Source: Arctopsyche grandis
Lineage: Eukaryota; Arthropoda; Insecta; Trichoptera; Hydropsychidae
DNA length: 64,000 bases
Assembly: GCF_051622035.1 (NCBI RefSeq)
Contig: NC_135359.1
Location: forward strand, 24,834,001 to 24,898,000
Direction of reading: 5' to 3'
Position 1 is the stretch's first letter. The number at the start of each line of letters is the position of its first letter. The translations under genes and the position numbers were made by a program. Positions 53,278-63,855 of the stretch are shown one piece after another. The notes beneath the pieces were generated by a model that was not told the DNA's origin, did not search any database, and was given only the letters and a program-made list of their open reading frames with translations.

Positions 53278-54240
53278 ATTTATTTATTTATTTATTTAAT
53301 AGTTTTGGACCATTGTGGCATTACAGGAAGAACCTAATGCGCCACAATGGCCTACATTTGAAAAAGATATAAAAACAAGTAAACTGTAAATAAAGAAAAA
53401 AAGCAAAAGCAGAAAACATGGTAAAATAAAATAATAAAAAAAAAGTAACAAAAGGAAAATAATACATCATTCAGAGAGAAAAAAAATAACAAAAGTGTAA
53501 AAATTAAAAATAAAATCCATAAATCCCATTCTTTGCTTACACTGAACAAAATTAAAATAGTATATAAAAATATACTAAGGAGAAAGAAAAAGTAAAATAA
53601 AATAAAACAAAATATAAATAAAAATAAAATCACAGCGAGGCCCAAATGGAAGAGAGTAGATTAAGATTCCACTCATTCATCACATTCAAATTAAGAAAGT
53701 AATGATGAGCGCAGGTTACCAGATAAATATGTTAAAATAATATCCGATAATCTACGCTCCCCAAGGTGGAAAATATCACATTCAGGGACAGCAGCAACGA
53801 TTTCATTGAGAAGTCGAATAGCTCTTGGAATAGAAGCCATTCGAAAAAGAACTGTGCGAGCAGCAGGTACAACCATCAAATGATAATGTCTACCACGCAC
53901 ATAATTATTAGGGACATAAAGTCCCAACTGTTCCAGCAACAACGGGCATGACGTATTACCACGCAACAGCTGGAGAACGAAACGAATTAACGAGAAGTTT
54001 CTCCGAAGTTCAAGGGAATTATACCCAAGCATGCCCAAAAGGAAAGGAGTAGGTTAGAGATATGGGTAGTACCCATACTCTTTCTTATAAAGAAAACGAA
54101 GAAATGCTTTTTGCACTTTTTCTATAATAAGAGAGTAGTTTGCTTCATGCGGATTCCACACAATTGCATTATACTCTAGCTTACTTCTAACAAGCGAGTT
54201 GAAAAGCAAGCGAGAAGACAAGGGGTTGGTTATATATCAT
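53278..54240 (-). mobile_element. Non-LTR retrotransposon (LINE), 3' end with ORF2 remnant
   Basis: On the minus strand, several broken frames from about 54235 to 53691 give the region after the reverse transcriptase of jockey/CR1-like elements: RSKLEYNAIVWNPHEANYSL, then IEKVQKAFLRFLYKK, then LGYNSLELRRNFSLIRF. An AT-rich 3' region and an (AAATA)n-like tail end at about 53280. It is 5' truncated, as usual for LINE insertions, and has stops. Confidence 0.75.
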
Positions 54241-54569
54241 AGCCTTAAAATGGCAGATCCTAAATACCCACAAATAATTAAATTATTTAAATAAGCTACT
54301 ATCAAGAATATATTATTAAAAAAATGTCTTACCTCGTAAAAAAACTATAATTATGGAAACATTAAGAACAATGCTGAGATGAATTTGGTGGGCTCAACAT
54401 TGTGTCCGAAAACGTAATGAACTATGAAATATTTCCATCTTTCAAAGTTATTTTTACGCATCTGTTTTAGCTTAAAAATCCAAAAGCTTGTCAAACCGTT
54501 GCAAATTTCAGAAACGAATTGGCTCTCGTCTGCGTTCCCGCGTAGGAACTCTGGTTGGGTGCTGCCATT

Positions 54570-54705
54570 GGCTACGTCCACTACCGATATTTGCGATTTT
54601 TTTCCATAGCCAGTTCCTAAATAGGAACTACAGGTTGCAATATGGGAACTGGATATGGAAAATTCGAGATTATCGGGTGTAGATATCGGTAGTGTGGACG
54701 TAGCC
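54570..54705. mobile_element. Short MITE, possibly Harbinger-type
   Basis: 136 bp with near-perfect terminal inverted repeats, GGCTACGTCCACTACCGATA at the left and its complement at the right, flanked by ATT on both sides (3-bp duplication). The GG start and 3-bp duplication fit PIF/Harbinger, although the preferred target there is TWA, so the class is tentative. Confidence 0.66.
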
Positions 54706-54996
54706 ATTCGAAAAGCTGGCAACCGCTGCCAACCGACGGGACGATTAGGGGGACGTCGTGTTACAAAACTCAGTGGATAGTTCTATTGACACAGTGAAAA
54801 TCATAATTCAATGTGTTAAGGGTGAAATAAAATGTTTAGGTAAGGTTCTATTTGGTTTTATTAAATTGAATCGCCCATTAATCCATATTATTTTATTTTA
54901 GATTTGGTACAGACGTATCATGTTAAAATATTGCCCAATTTTTTATAATAAAGCTTTGAATGTCGATAAGTATTTGGGAGGGGAGGGGTATTAGGG

Positions 54997-55038
54997 TAGG
55001 GCTGCCATAATTGTCGCCCGACAATTATGGCAGCCCTA
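54997..55038. repeat. Perfect 20-bp-arm inverted repeat
   Basis: TAGGGCTGCCATAATTGTCG and its exact complement are separated by two bases. The right arm plus following bases (55023-55044) recurs at 49956-49977. It may be two transposon ends joined after loss of the interior. Confidence 0.8.
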
Positions 55039-55053
55039 AACTAGCAGTGAGTA

Positions 55054-55339
55054 GGTAAACGGACTACTAGTCATATGTGAACCAGTCACAGGACAACCGG
55101 TCGCTCTAGATCGGTCACACGTGATCACCCGGCACACTAAAACTGGTCACGAGAAAACTGGTCACACCCTAAAATCGATCAACCAGTTATCTCGTGACCG
55201 ATTTTAGGGTGTGACCAGTTTTCTCGTGACCAATTTTAGAATGTGACCAGTTTTAGTGTGACGGGTGATCACGTGTGACCGATCTAGGGCGACCGGTTGT
55301 CCTGTGACCGGTCCACATTTGACTAGTAATCACCGAACC
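55054..55339. mobile_element. Palindromic GGTCAC MITE, intact copy
   Basis: 286 bp, almost entirely two inverted arms, ending GGTAAACGG / CCGAACC. Flanked by CAGTGAGTA on both sides (55045-55053, 55340-55348), a perfect 9-bp target duplication. Each arm carries repeated TGGTCAC-like units about 15-20 bp apart. No coding capacity. Nine-base duplications and long arms suggest Mutator-like (MULE) mobilisation, which is inference. Confidence 0.9.
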
Positions 55340-55727
55340 CAGTGAGTAAGAGTAATATGAGGGAACAAAACATTTTTAATTAAAATTTAAAATAAAATAC
55401 GTAATACATATATAGCCTCAATTTACTTATTTATATAAATAAGTTATAAACAGGACTACCATCAAAGGCACAAAAGGCACTCAATGACGTCACAAGGCTT
55501 TTATTTTTTTTACTTTAAAATTCAAGTGGTCGTCGAACTTAGCACTTCCAACATCTACCCTTATGGTTGAAAAGTCTAAAAATAGTCAGATATATTACCA
55601 ATATATGATAATTCATCGATTAATCGATTTTGTCAATGATTCTGCAAATAGCAGAATGTTAATAGTTTTGGTCATGATTATGATTGCTTGAATCAGCCAG
55701 CTGTCAAAATATGTGAATCTTGCTACG

Positions 55728-56377
55728 ATGTTGGCTTTCTTTAAAAAATTGTCTTTGGAGGGTGGATCGGAGCCCCCAGTCGTATCAACCCCTGCAAATA
55801 TCACCCCCAATGCACCTTCCATCACTCAGTTAGGCTACCGGGATAACAATGATCTCAAAGATACTATTTATGGTGCGTAATAGTGTGTGAACTTTGTCCT
55901 GCCAGTGTCGAAGTACAATGAAATGTCATAAAAAAATTATTTCAGATGTTTTACGCACAATTCGAGATCCAGAAAAGCCGTCCACCCTAGAAGATCTTAG
56001 TGTTGTATATATAGATGGAATATTTGTCAAAACTCCAACACCAGATAACATCCAAGTCATCCGTGTCGAATTCAATCCCACTGTGCCACACTGTTCTCTA
56101 GCTACTCTAATTGGTCTCTGTATTAGAATAAAAATTGAAAGATCTCTTCATCATCTTATCAAATTAGATATTTATATAAAGAAGGGTGCACACACTACGG
56201 AAGATGAAAGTAAGTTGATGGTGTACTAATTTTGCATATGATTTTTTTACCATGCTAATTTATATTTGATTTTGTTTAGTTAACAAGCAAATAAACGATA
56301 AGGAACGAGTAGCCGCCGCAATGGAGAATCCGAACTTAAGAGAATTGGTAGAAAAATGTATTATGGATGAGGAATAG
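55728..56377 (+). CDS. CIAO2A: CIAO2A / galla-1-type cytosolic Fe-S assembly factor (168 aa)
   Basis: MIP18-family protein (FAM96A). In the cytosolic iron-sulfur assembly targeting complex, family members work with CIAO1 and MMS19 to pass clusters to client proteins; CIAO2A is linked to IRP1. Exons 55728-55872, 55946-56209, 56280-56377; GT-AG borders and phases match, 169 codons with stop. After a variable 40-residue N-terminus the DUF59 fold starts at [19 protein letters not shown], followed by [16 protein letters not shown] with the conserved reactive Cys at residue 98, and ends [19 protein letters not shown]. The last block is closer to human FAM96A than FAM96B. Start: ATG at 55728, in frame with no earlier ATG seen in this exon. 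Poly(A) signal AATAAA at 56478-56483. Confidence 0.95.
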
Positions 56378-58267
56378 CACTTTTTATTGTTACTTTGTAT
56401 TAAATTTAGATTTATGTTATATTATTTGTAAGGAAACGTCTACTGGGTATAAGCATTCAAATTTATATGCGTATTGAAATAAAAATTGTATAAAATGTAG
56501 CGTAATCTTTCTTTTTTAAAAATACCATATTATGCTTACTTATCTACACTTTTGATTACTGTTCAGCTTCAAATGCATATGTGCGTATGATGTAAATATC
56601 TTATTATGGTTTTGAATTGAAAATAAAAACGTCAATAGTTTTATCTTAATATTTATTAGAGATCTGAACATAGTATGAAATTAAATATATGTACAGCTCA
56701 CATTACAACTAACTAAATTAGAGGTAAAGTTAATAGGTACACACAGTTCATTTTATATTGCAGAAATTATACATAAAAAACAAATTAATAAGCCATATTT
56801 ATATTTAAAATATCTTCAATTTTAAAACACCACATATAATTTGATAAAAAAATTAAATTTAAATGGGGACCTCTAAATTATTATTAATGATTAGAATAAT
56901 CACATTAAATCAACAGTATCAGCGTGCGCTGGTACGCTTGTTTTTTTTCTTCTTTTTACATAATAAAAGCTATGACTTCATAAAATATAAAATGGTAAAT
57001 TTAATTACACAACAAAAACCATTCAAGCTGTTTGCAGATTAAAAGCAATAATTAAATGATCTTCATTTATATAAAAAGCCTATTTAAGGTGCATAAATTC
57101 AATTCTTAATAAGTATTTATAAAAGTATTCTACTATAAAACCTTGTCGATTGTACAATTTTTGATTATTTCGTTTTACGATATATAATTAGAATGTTTGT
57201 TAATCTGCTAATCGATAAGATTTCATATGCACATACTTATGAATACATTTTTTCAATAGTATTCAATCATATAAAAAGTGAAAATGTCATGAACATTCAA
57301 TACTACATTATGCTGCCAAGTAAAATGTTAATATTACAAGATGAATCATAATTTTTATATACTATAGATTAATGTAAATATAGAAATTTTATATGAATGC
57401 ATTAAGTAAACTTCCATGTTAAGTCCTTTAATATAGCAAAAGATCATGTTAACACAGAAAATATATTTAGGTTAATAAGTTTGAAATACACGAGTAATAT
57501 TCTTTCTTTTTTTATGTGAGCACCTAGATAAAATTGAATCAGGAGTTCTTGAATAGTTTTGTTTTAAATTGCACATAATAACAAAAATAATAAAGAAATA
57601 AAACTCTGCAAATATTCAATTAACATTCAAATGTCAAGTCGATGTGTTGTATAATTTTTTTACGTTGTGATATTTACAAAACGCATGAAAACCTTGTGAC
57701 ACTAAGGCACTTCGTTTCGAAAAAGTTAAATTCCTGAAACGAAACATGAAATTCGATATTTTGTTAAGAATCATCAATAACACTGAATATGGCGTAACTT
57801 CTAATGATTGATTTGGTCATGGTGATGTTGTTTGATATCTACTACTCATTAATTTTTAAAGTCATTAAATTAGCAACCACATAAAAATGGAATGGATCAA
57901 CATTTGATTTAAAATATACAAGTTTTATCTTCATTTTATGACACACTTTTGCGTAAAAAAGACCAGCTGAATAATAACATTCAATCTCTACAATTGATTT
58001 GATTAACGGTCAACAATAAAACACTCCTAGGGAGCAATAATATCGATTGAGAATGCTAATTTGATAAATAAATGCATTTAAATAAAATTATAAAAATTTA
58101 TTGTAAATGACAAAAAAAGAGTAAATTTTAGTTATAATGTGAAATATTTATGTTTTTCGACATTCATATAAATTCTACTTGTGAAAAAGGTGAAAACAGT
58201 TGATGATTTTAATTTCATCATTTGCTCTTTATTATATCATTTACGATAATAAAAAAACTTTTGGCAC
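56378..58267. other. Spacer between convergent CIAO2A and exuperantia
   Basis: Holds the 3' ends of both genes: CIAO2A poly(A) signal at 56478 and an exuperantia signal (AATAAA on the minus strand, 58228-58233). Between them is AT-rich DNA without any coding, RNA or repeat feature I can support. Confidence 0.6.
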
Positions 58268-61200
58268 TCAATTGGTTTCGGCAACTGGCGAATGCCCATT
58301 GGCATTGGCAGGTTTATTAGCACTTTTTTCTGGACCTGCAATTAAAAATTGTAAACGAAACTTTCCAAACCTCTTCTTTTAAATTTTTAATTACAATGTA
58401 TACCTTTAACAGGTGATCCAGAACTACCTGTATCTGGTGATGTTGTACCACTTTCTCCTCCATCGGCTTGTTGGTTATCATCATCATTATCCTTTTTATT
58501 TTGCACTCCATTCTGTTAAAAGAATTATATAATCATATTATTTATCACGCAAGCATTTCATAAAAAAAAAGCACAAATATCAAATAATAATGAACATTTT
58601 AAGTAACACTAATAAATGAACAACGAAGTATTTCAAATACTCGTCTGAATCCTTATACGTTAAATATGAAAACACTTGTGTGTCTTCATATTCAATTACA
58701 AGAAACATTAGTCGAATTTTACAATTGTAAATACTTAAATGATAATGATGTTTCATATTTATGCGATGTATATAGAAATAAATATACTATACCTTAGTAT
58801 TTTTATTTCGAGGGGCTCTTGGTTTCATTCCTTTAGGTTCCTTTGCTGGATCAAAATGACAGTCTAATATATCAGTCAATTCTTTAAGCTGTTCTTCGTT
58901 AGCTGTTTCGCTCAAACAGGCAAGTTCAGTTTTTAAACCTGGAAAGAACATGTTCATAACAAATCGCACGACATATTTACAGATACGAACATTGGACGTG
59001 AAAGACAGGCACCTTCAAGTTGTTTAGCATTCCACGCATCCTGTAACTGTTGATAATCTAAATTCGCTTCTACTAAAAGCCTTCTCAGAGTTGCTGCTCG
59101 CAACCTTTCTTCACGAGATGTATATATCAAAAGAGGTCCAAAAATTGGCCTAAAATAAAGTCAATTCCAACATCAAAACACATGTAAATGTGTGAATAAA
59201 CTTTATTTTCACCTTTGAGAGAATTACCTGAACGTATTTTGCCTACCAAGTAGAGATTTTAGTTTAGTAAGTTCAGTGAGTTCTTTATCTGTAGAACGTG
59301 TATAGGCACGAACGATTTCTACCATATTTTTATATGCTTCTGGACCACCATCTCCTTTTTCATTGGATAGTTCCTGTTGTTCTCCTAAATAAATAAATAA
59401 ATAAATATTTTAATGGTGATTCTAAAATAGTGTCTCGAAGTAACAAACATTTAAAAATACCTTGAGAAAGATGATGGGCAACTTGGTATGCCGAGGAGGC
59501 ACGTTCAGCTGCACTCTCTAATTCTACTTGGATATCAAGTAGCACATTAGCCATCATTCTTAATCCGAAAGATTTTACTGTAGATCGACATTTGTCGGCA
59601 GCTAATGCTTGGCCGTCAGCAAATCCAGAAACTAAACTTTTAAATCGAGGTAACAGATTGTACCTAAAAATTTAAACAATTAAATTAAAATGTCAAAGAT
59701 AGTACAAGCTTCAAACAATATAAAATCAACACTAACTACCTTTGCATCGCTTCAAGAAGCATCGGAGAGGTGACTCTCCTAGATTCATGATAAATAAGAA
59801 TTATACCATCGGATGATGGTTCTTTTTGTTTTTCAAGCCAATCTAAAAATTCCGTTAATGCGGATATCTCAGATTTAGTTTTAAGCACCTAAAAATAAAA
59901 AAAATTACCAACTAAGCATTTATGAGCTGAGTGAATTAGTACCGATTAACGGAGTATATGTTCACCTTGTTAGTGACATTGTCTTTTAACATTCTGTAAC
60001 GTCCGATCGTTACAATTCGAATATTATGACGGCGTCTAGCACCAGGATTCATATTGCTATGGGGCATGATGTACTGAGAAAATTGCGAAGTTGGAGTGTA
60101 TCCAGCAATTTGACAGATCTGGAACAGTTTCAAGATAATTATTTTATTAAAAAGTTTTTAGCCAAATAAATACACAATACAATTCCGTCCTAAAGATAAA
60201 GTTGATTGAGCAAAAATAGATATTGTTTACAATATCTATGCTGATGATGTTTTCGAGTTGTTGAGTCATATTCGCAAATAAGAAATAGTGACGCATGGTT
60301 GAATATACATTTGCATTTATTTAGCAATGGTATTTAACTATTGACTATCAACATAGAATAATAATAACCAAATACAGAACAGTATTTTGATTTCCATTTA
60401 TGATATTGATTTAACATTGTTTTGAGAAATAAATATTCACGGGACAAATAAGAAATGTTGTACATTATAATTATTTTTTAAAACATATCTTTAAATATTC
60501 ATAGCTATCCAAAATGGATCCAAACCACATACATATATGGATGTAAATACAGTAGAACCTCGATTATCCATACTAATTGGGGATGAAGGTAGTCCAGATA
60601 ATTAAAAATCCGGATAATCGAAAAAAACAGGGAAAGACGTGTACATTCAGTATGAATAATTTTTATTTGTCTACATTTACATACAATATAACATGAAGAT
60701 CGATATTAAATTATTCTTTATTAAGAAATTCAATTAAGTTAGCTATTCTTTTTGAAGCTGCCAAATCGCGAATACTCTTCATATAATAATGGACCAAATA
60801 TTGGGTGTCCATATGATCGTCATTGAATGAACCACATAAAAATACACTCTTCGACTTCTCCATTTCCTGATTTTTTCATAACCTTACGCTCCGAGCTTCC
60901 ATCTTCTGACATTAAAGAATCAGTAAACTTCATCATTTTTTCCCTTTTTTATATTCGAGATCGTTGACGTTCCAACACTATATTTATTTGACAAAAAAAA
61001 AAACCTTCCTAAGACACCACTTTTTAAAGCATTGATTATATCTAATTTGTCTTATAATGACAATACAACACGTTTTCTTTCCCATACTGGTTATATTAAA
61101 AATAAATATTTAAATCGCGATCAAATTTTCAAGAAACAATCATCCTTTGAGTATTGAATTGTGAAGACAACTGACTCATTTCTCCATCAAAATTTGTGTT

Positions 61201-62455
61201 TGTTTTTAACAATTTGGATAATCGAGGTTCTACTGTACTTTGAATTAGAACATTTTTGCAGTATATAAGATTTTTTTTTTATAACCAACAAAATGATTAC
61301 TTACGAGGATATGAGAATAAGTCCGATTGTACAATTTCGTATAACTTTCAGTACATTAAAAGAATACGGATGCTGTTTTTTAACATGAATAGCTATTCAA
61401 AAAGGATATGAACTTTACAAATACATAAATAATAATGTGAATCATTTTAGAACCATATAAAAACAAACTTTTATAAATTGAATTGTGATTATAGTGATAA
61501 GACCCTCATTGCAGAACTACGAATCATTTTCAATATACATACAATAATGTCTATACCTTTCAGGTATAAACATAGATTACCAAAACACAATCTGCTTTAG
61601 ATCGTCGACTTTAGAGAGTCTTTAGTTAGTATTATGTATTAGATGTATTATGAGTATTTATAAGAATTGTAAATAGGTTTTTGAGTTATTTTTCCTATTA
61701 TGCTGTACATTAACATTAGAATGATATAATACTATGATTACTAACCAAATAAAATAAAATTATAAAATAGAAAATGATCAGTAGATCAGTAGCTATTAAA
61801 ATAGATATAAGATGTATTGTGAACGTAATAATAAAAAGCATTTAAAAATCAAAATCAAATTCTATACTTCTGAATGCTGATGATATAAAAATTTATAAAT
61901 CTATATACACTAGACAATTGTCATAAGCTACAAGAAGATCTGTATAGACTTTCTATATATTGTTTGAACAATGACCTTTTTATTAATCTAGAAAAATGCT
62001 CTATTTTAAATGTTACTAGAAATAAGGCAATTATGACCAATCACTATCAATTAAACCATTCAATTCTAAACACATCATCTGCTATTAAGGATTTGGTGTA
62101 ATACTCAATAATAATACTATGATTACTAGCAAAATTAAGTATTGTGAATATAATTTAGTAATAATAAGCATTAAAAAAAAATCGATACAATACAATTTTT
62201 TTAAACATAGCTATTCAAACAAAAAAGGACACGAACTTTACATGTGCACAAATAATATTGTGAATTACACATTTTTGCACAATATGAAAAACTTTTTTTA
62301 AAAACATTTAGTATGATTTATTCCAGACTTACATCGTCTATGAGCCTTCGGCCAGTCGTATCAATATCCCAACCGACGAGGGTATAGTTACCGGCCGGCA
62401 AACCCTCAGGGGCTTCCGAAGGCGGGGGGCCACCGTTGACAGCAGTCGAGACCAT
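58268..62455 (-). CDS. exu: Exuperantia, maternal mRNA-localisation protein (nine coding exons, 414 aa)
   Basis: Exuperantia binds maternal RNA; in Drosophila it is needed to localise bicoid mRNA in the oocyte and for spermatogenesis. Exons: 62333-62455, 59966-60118, 59740-59888, 59461-59663, 59228-59384, 59013-59149, 58793-58938, 58404-58512, 58268-58335; every border is GT-AG and phases give 415 codons. The exonuclease-like fold begins NYTLVGWDIDTTGRRLIDD (from residue 23), very close to Drosophila NYILVGVDIDTTGRRL, followed by QYIMPHSNMNPGARRRH and SSDGIILIYHESRR. DxE of true exonucleases is DID here, in keeping with the known pseudonuclease state. A SAM-like segment is expected at about 270-340. 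The C-tail (from about 355) is polar, with Asp, Gly and Ser runs. It is shorter than the 532-aa fly protein because it lacks long Ser-rich insertions. Poly(A) signal lies 35 bases after the stop. Confidence 0.96.
60552..61233 (-). mobile_element. pogo/Tigger-derived element in exu intron 1
   Basis: Terminal inverted repeats CAGTAGAACCTCGATTATCC and its complement, flanked by TA on both sides. On the minus strand near 61085-60950 a broken CENP-B-type helix-turn-helix survives: RKRVVLSL, then DKLDIINALKSGV, then KYSVGTSTIS, with a stop and a frameshift. The DDE domain is missing, so it is a non-autonomous or dead copy. Confidence 0.85.
61625..61858 (+). repeat. LINE 3'-tail repeat (best copy)
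   Basis: Copy of a family with core TGTAAATAGGTTTTTGAG, then CCTATTATGCTGTAC, then GATCAGTAGATCAGTAGC, ending AATAATAAAAAGCATTT. Other copies: about 2040-2210, 5215-5460, 27620-27825, 37350-37515 (all plus) and 39296-39475 (minus). A partial copy directly follows reverse-transcriptase sequence at 62097, so the family is probably the 3' UTR of a LINE. Confidence 0.75.
61861..62175 (+). mobile_element. LINE reverse-transcriptase fragment with 3' tail
   Basis: Plus-strand broken frame reading LNADDIKIYKSIY, then DNCHKLQEDLYRL, then NNDLFINLEKCS, the ADD catalytic region and following helix of jockey-like reverse transcriptases; the usual Tyr before ADD is Asn. One frameshift and several changes. 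It runs into a partial copy of the AT-rich 3' tail seen elsewhere in the window (from about 62097). Confidence 0.75.
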
Positions 62456-63183
62456 TCTAAAATCTAAAAACACAAACATGAAATAAATTGCTGAAAATCA
62501 TGTATGTGCATATAGTCAAAATATTTGTTTTGGAAATGAACGACAGTTGGCAGAACCGGCAGGCGGTTAGAGGTTATGAGCGGGCGGCGGGGAGAGGGGC
62601 GTTGAAGAGCGGGTTTGGGTCGTCGAATGGGGTGTTGAGCGAGAGGTGAGGTCAGACGGTGGCCGGCGCTCGGCGATCGGTGACCGGGGATGGATGGGGA
62701 GTGGGTGATGATGACCTGTGTGCGGCGCCACGTGTCGTTCGGTGAGGGGTGAGGGGCGAGGGTTGAGGGTCACCTGTTCGTGGCGAGGTGTGGTTTGACG
62801 ATGGTGATGGTGATGGTGATGGAGATGGTGATGGTGACAATGGTGATGAGGGGTGACGGGTGGTGGGGCGGGGCTGGCGAGGCACGTGGGGCCGGCGAAA
62901 GGCAGCTGTGGTCAGTTCGCGAGCGCGCGCCGCACTACACGCGGTTGCAAAGTGTTCGCGAACGCGATAACACCGCACGCCGCTTCGCAACCACTTTCCT
63001 TCGCTCTTTATCGCATTTTATTATGTAATTAACACATATGGTAGTTCGTGTTGTGTTTTAGTTCGCTGTATATAGGCTTTTTATTATTCGCACAGCGTGA
63101 TTAGGTTGAATTTTATTTTTATTCCAAGTTGAAGTTTGAAGAAAACGCTGTAATCAAACACTTTTACTTTCGAAGGATAAAAC
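62456..63183 (-). promoter_or_regulatory. exu 5' region: leader acceptor and CpG-rich promoter
   Basis: Just before the exu ATG a pyrimidine tract ends tgtttttag, 8 bases upstream, so a 5' non-coding exon is likely. From about 62570 to 63005 the DNA is strongly GC- and CpG-rich, unlike the flanks, and is probably the promoter and non-coding first exon. It includes a GATGGT microsatellite (62799-62850). Its open frames are not convincing proteins. Confidence 0.5.
62799..62850. repeat. GATGGT microsatellite
   Basis: Slightly imperfect (GATGGT)n, about 8 units, in the GC-rich region upstream of exu. Confidence 0.85.
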
Positions 63184-63855
63184 CAGAGAAATGTTATTAT
63201 AATAATAGAAGTGGCTTTAGGCGTTATATTGTTGTCGAGTGACGATTGTCCACAGACATTCCTAAATAATTTTAGAATCAGTCGTATTTGATGGTAAACG
63301 GACTACTAGTCATATGTGAACCAGTCACGGGACAACCGGTCGCTCTAGATCAGTCACACGTGATCACCCGTCACACTATAACTGGTCACACCCGAAAATT
63401 GGTCGAATTTTTGGGTGTGACCAGTTTTCTCGTGACCAATTTTAGGGTGTGACCAGTTTTCTCGTGACCAGTTTTAGTGTGACGGGTGATCACGTGTGAC
63501 CGATCTAGAGCGACCGGTTGTCCTGTGACCGGTTCACATTTGACTAGTAATCACCGAACCGTATTTGATGCTTGGTGCTCGACGTATGTCCGATAAAAAC
63601 TTCTCTGGGCAAAGGCAATGGGCAAGTGCATCGTTAAAAATTGCATAATGCACTCAAAAACACACAATGAAGTAAATTGATCATTTAAGTAACATATTAT
63701 TCAATTAACATCGTATATGTAAGCTTTCATGAAAGCGCCATGGCTACGGCTAGTATTCGGTAATAATAGCATACGCATACGCGAACAATATTGCGTAGTT
63801 ATGGAAACAAGAAATGTATTCGAAAGGGCGCTTCTATTATTATAACATTTCTCTG
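63184..63855. mobile_element. hAT-type MITE containing a nested palindromic MITE
   Basis: Inverted termini CAGAGAAATGTTAT and its complement CATTTCTCTG enclose a body similar to 42541-42898. The body is interrupted at 63293-63560. It is flanked by a roughly 20-base direct repeat, ACTTTCGAAGGATAAAAC, rather than a clean 8-bp duplication. Confidence 0.85.
63293..63560. mobile_element. Palindromic GGTCAC MITE nested in a hAT MITE
   Basis: 268 bp, inverted arms, same termini as 55054-55339. Flanked by GTATTTGAT on both sides (63284-63292, 63561-63569). The related element at 42541 has the same host sequence with GTATTTGAT once (42638-42646), proving the insertion and the 9-bp duplication. Confidence 0.93.

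Larger units (their letters stand above)
54241..55727. other. Spacer upstream of CIAO2A
   Basis: Contains a Harbinger-like MITE (54570-54705), a perfect 20-bp-arm hairpin (54997-55038) and an intact palindromic MITE (55054-55339). Around 54770-54840 a short segment ending ATGTTTAG|gtaagg could be a 5' non-coding exon of CIAO2A, but nothing proves it. The rest is AT-rich. Confidence 0.45.
60119..62332 (-). other. exu intron 1 with transposon insertions
   Basis: 2.2 kb intron after exon 1. It holds a pogo/Tigger derivative (60552-61233), a LINE 3' tail (61625-61858) and a LINE reverse-transcriptase piece with a second partial tail (61861-62175). The remaining DNA is AT-rich. Confidence 0.7.

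Noticed and set aside
62567..63028. Ser/Pro-rich and Met-Val-rich frames upstream of exu
   Set aside because: Driven by GC-rich DNA and the GATGGT microsatellite; more likely promoter or leader.
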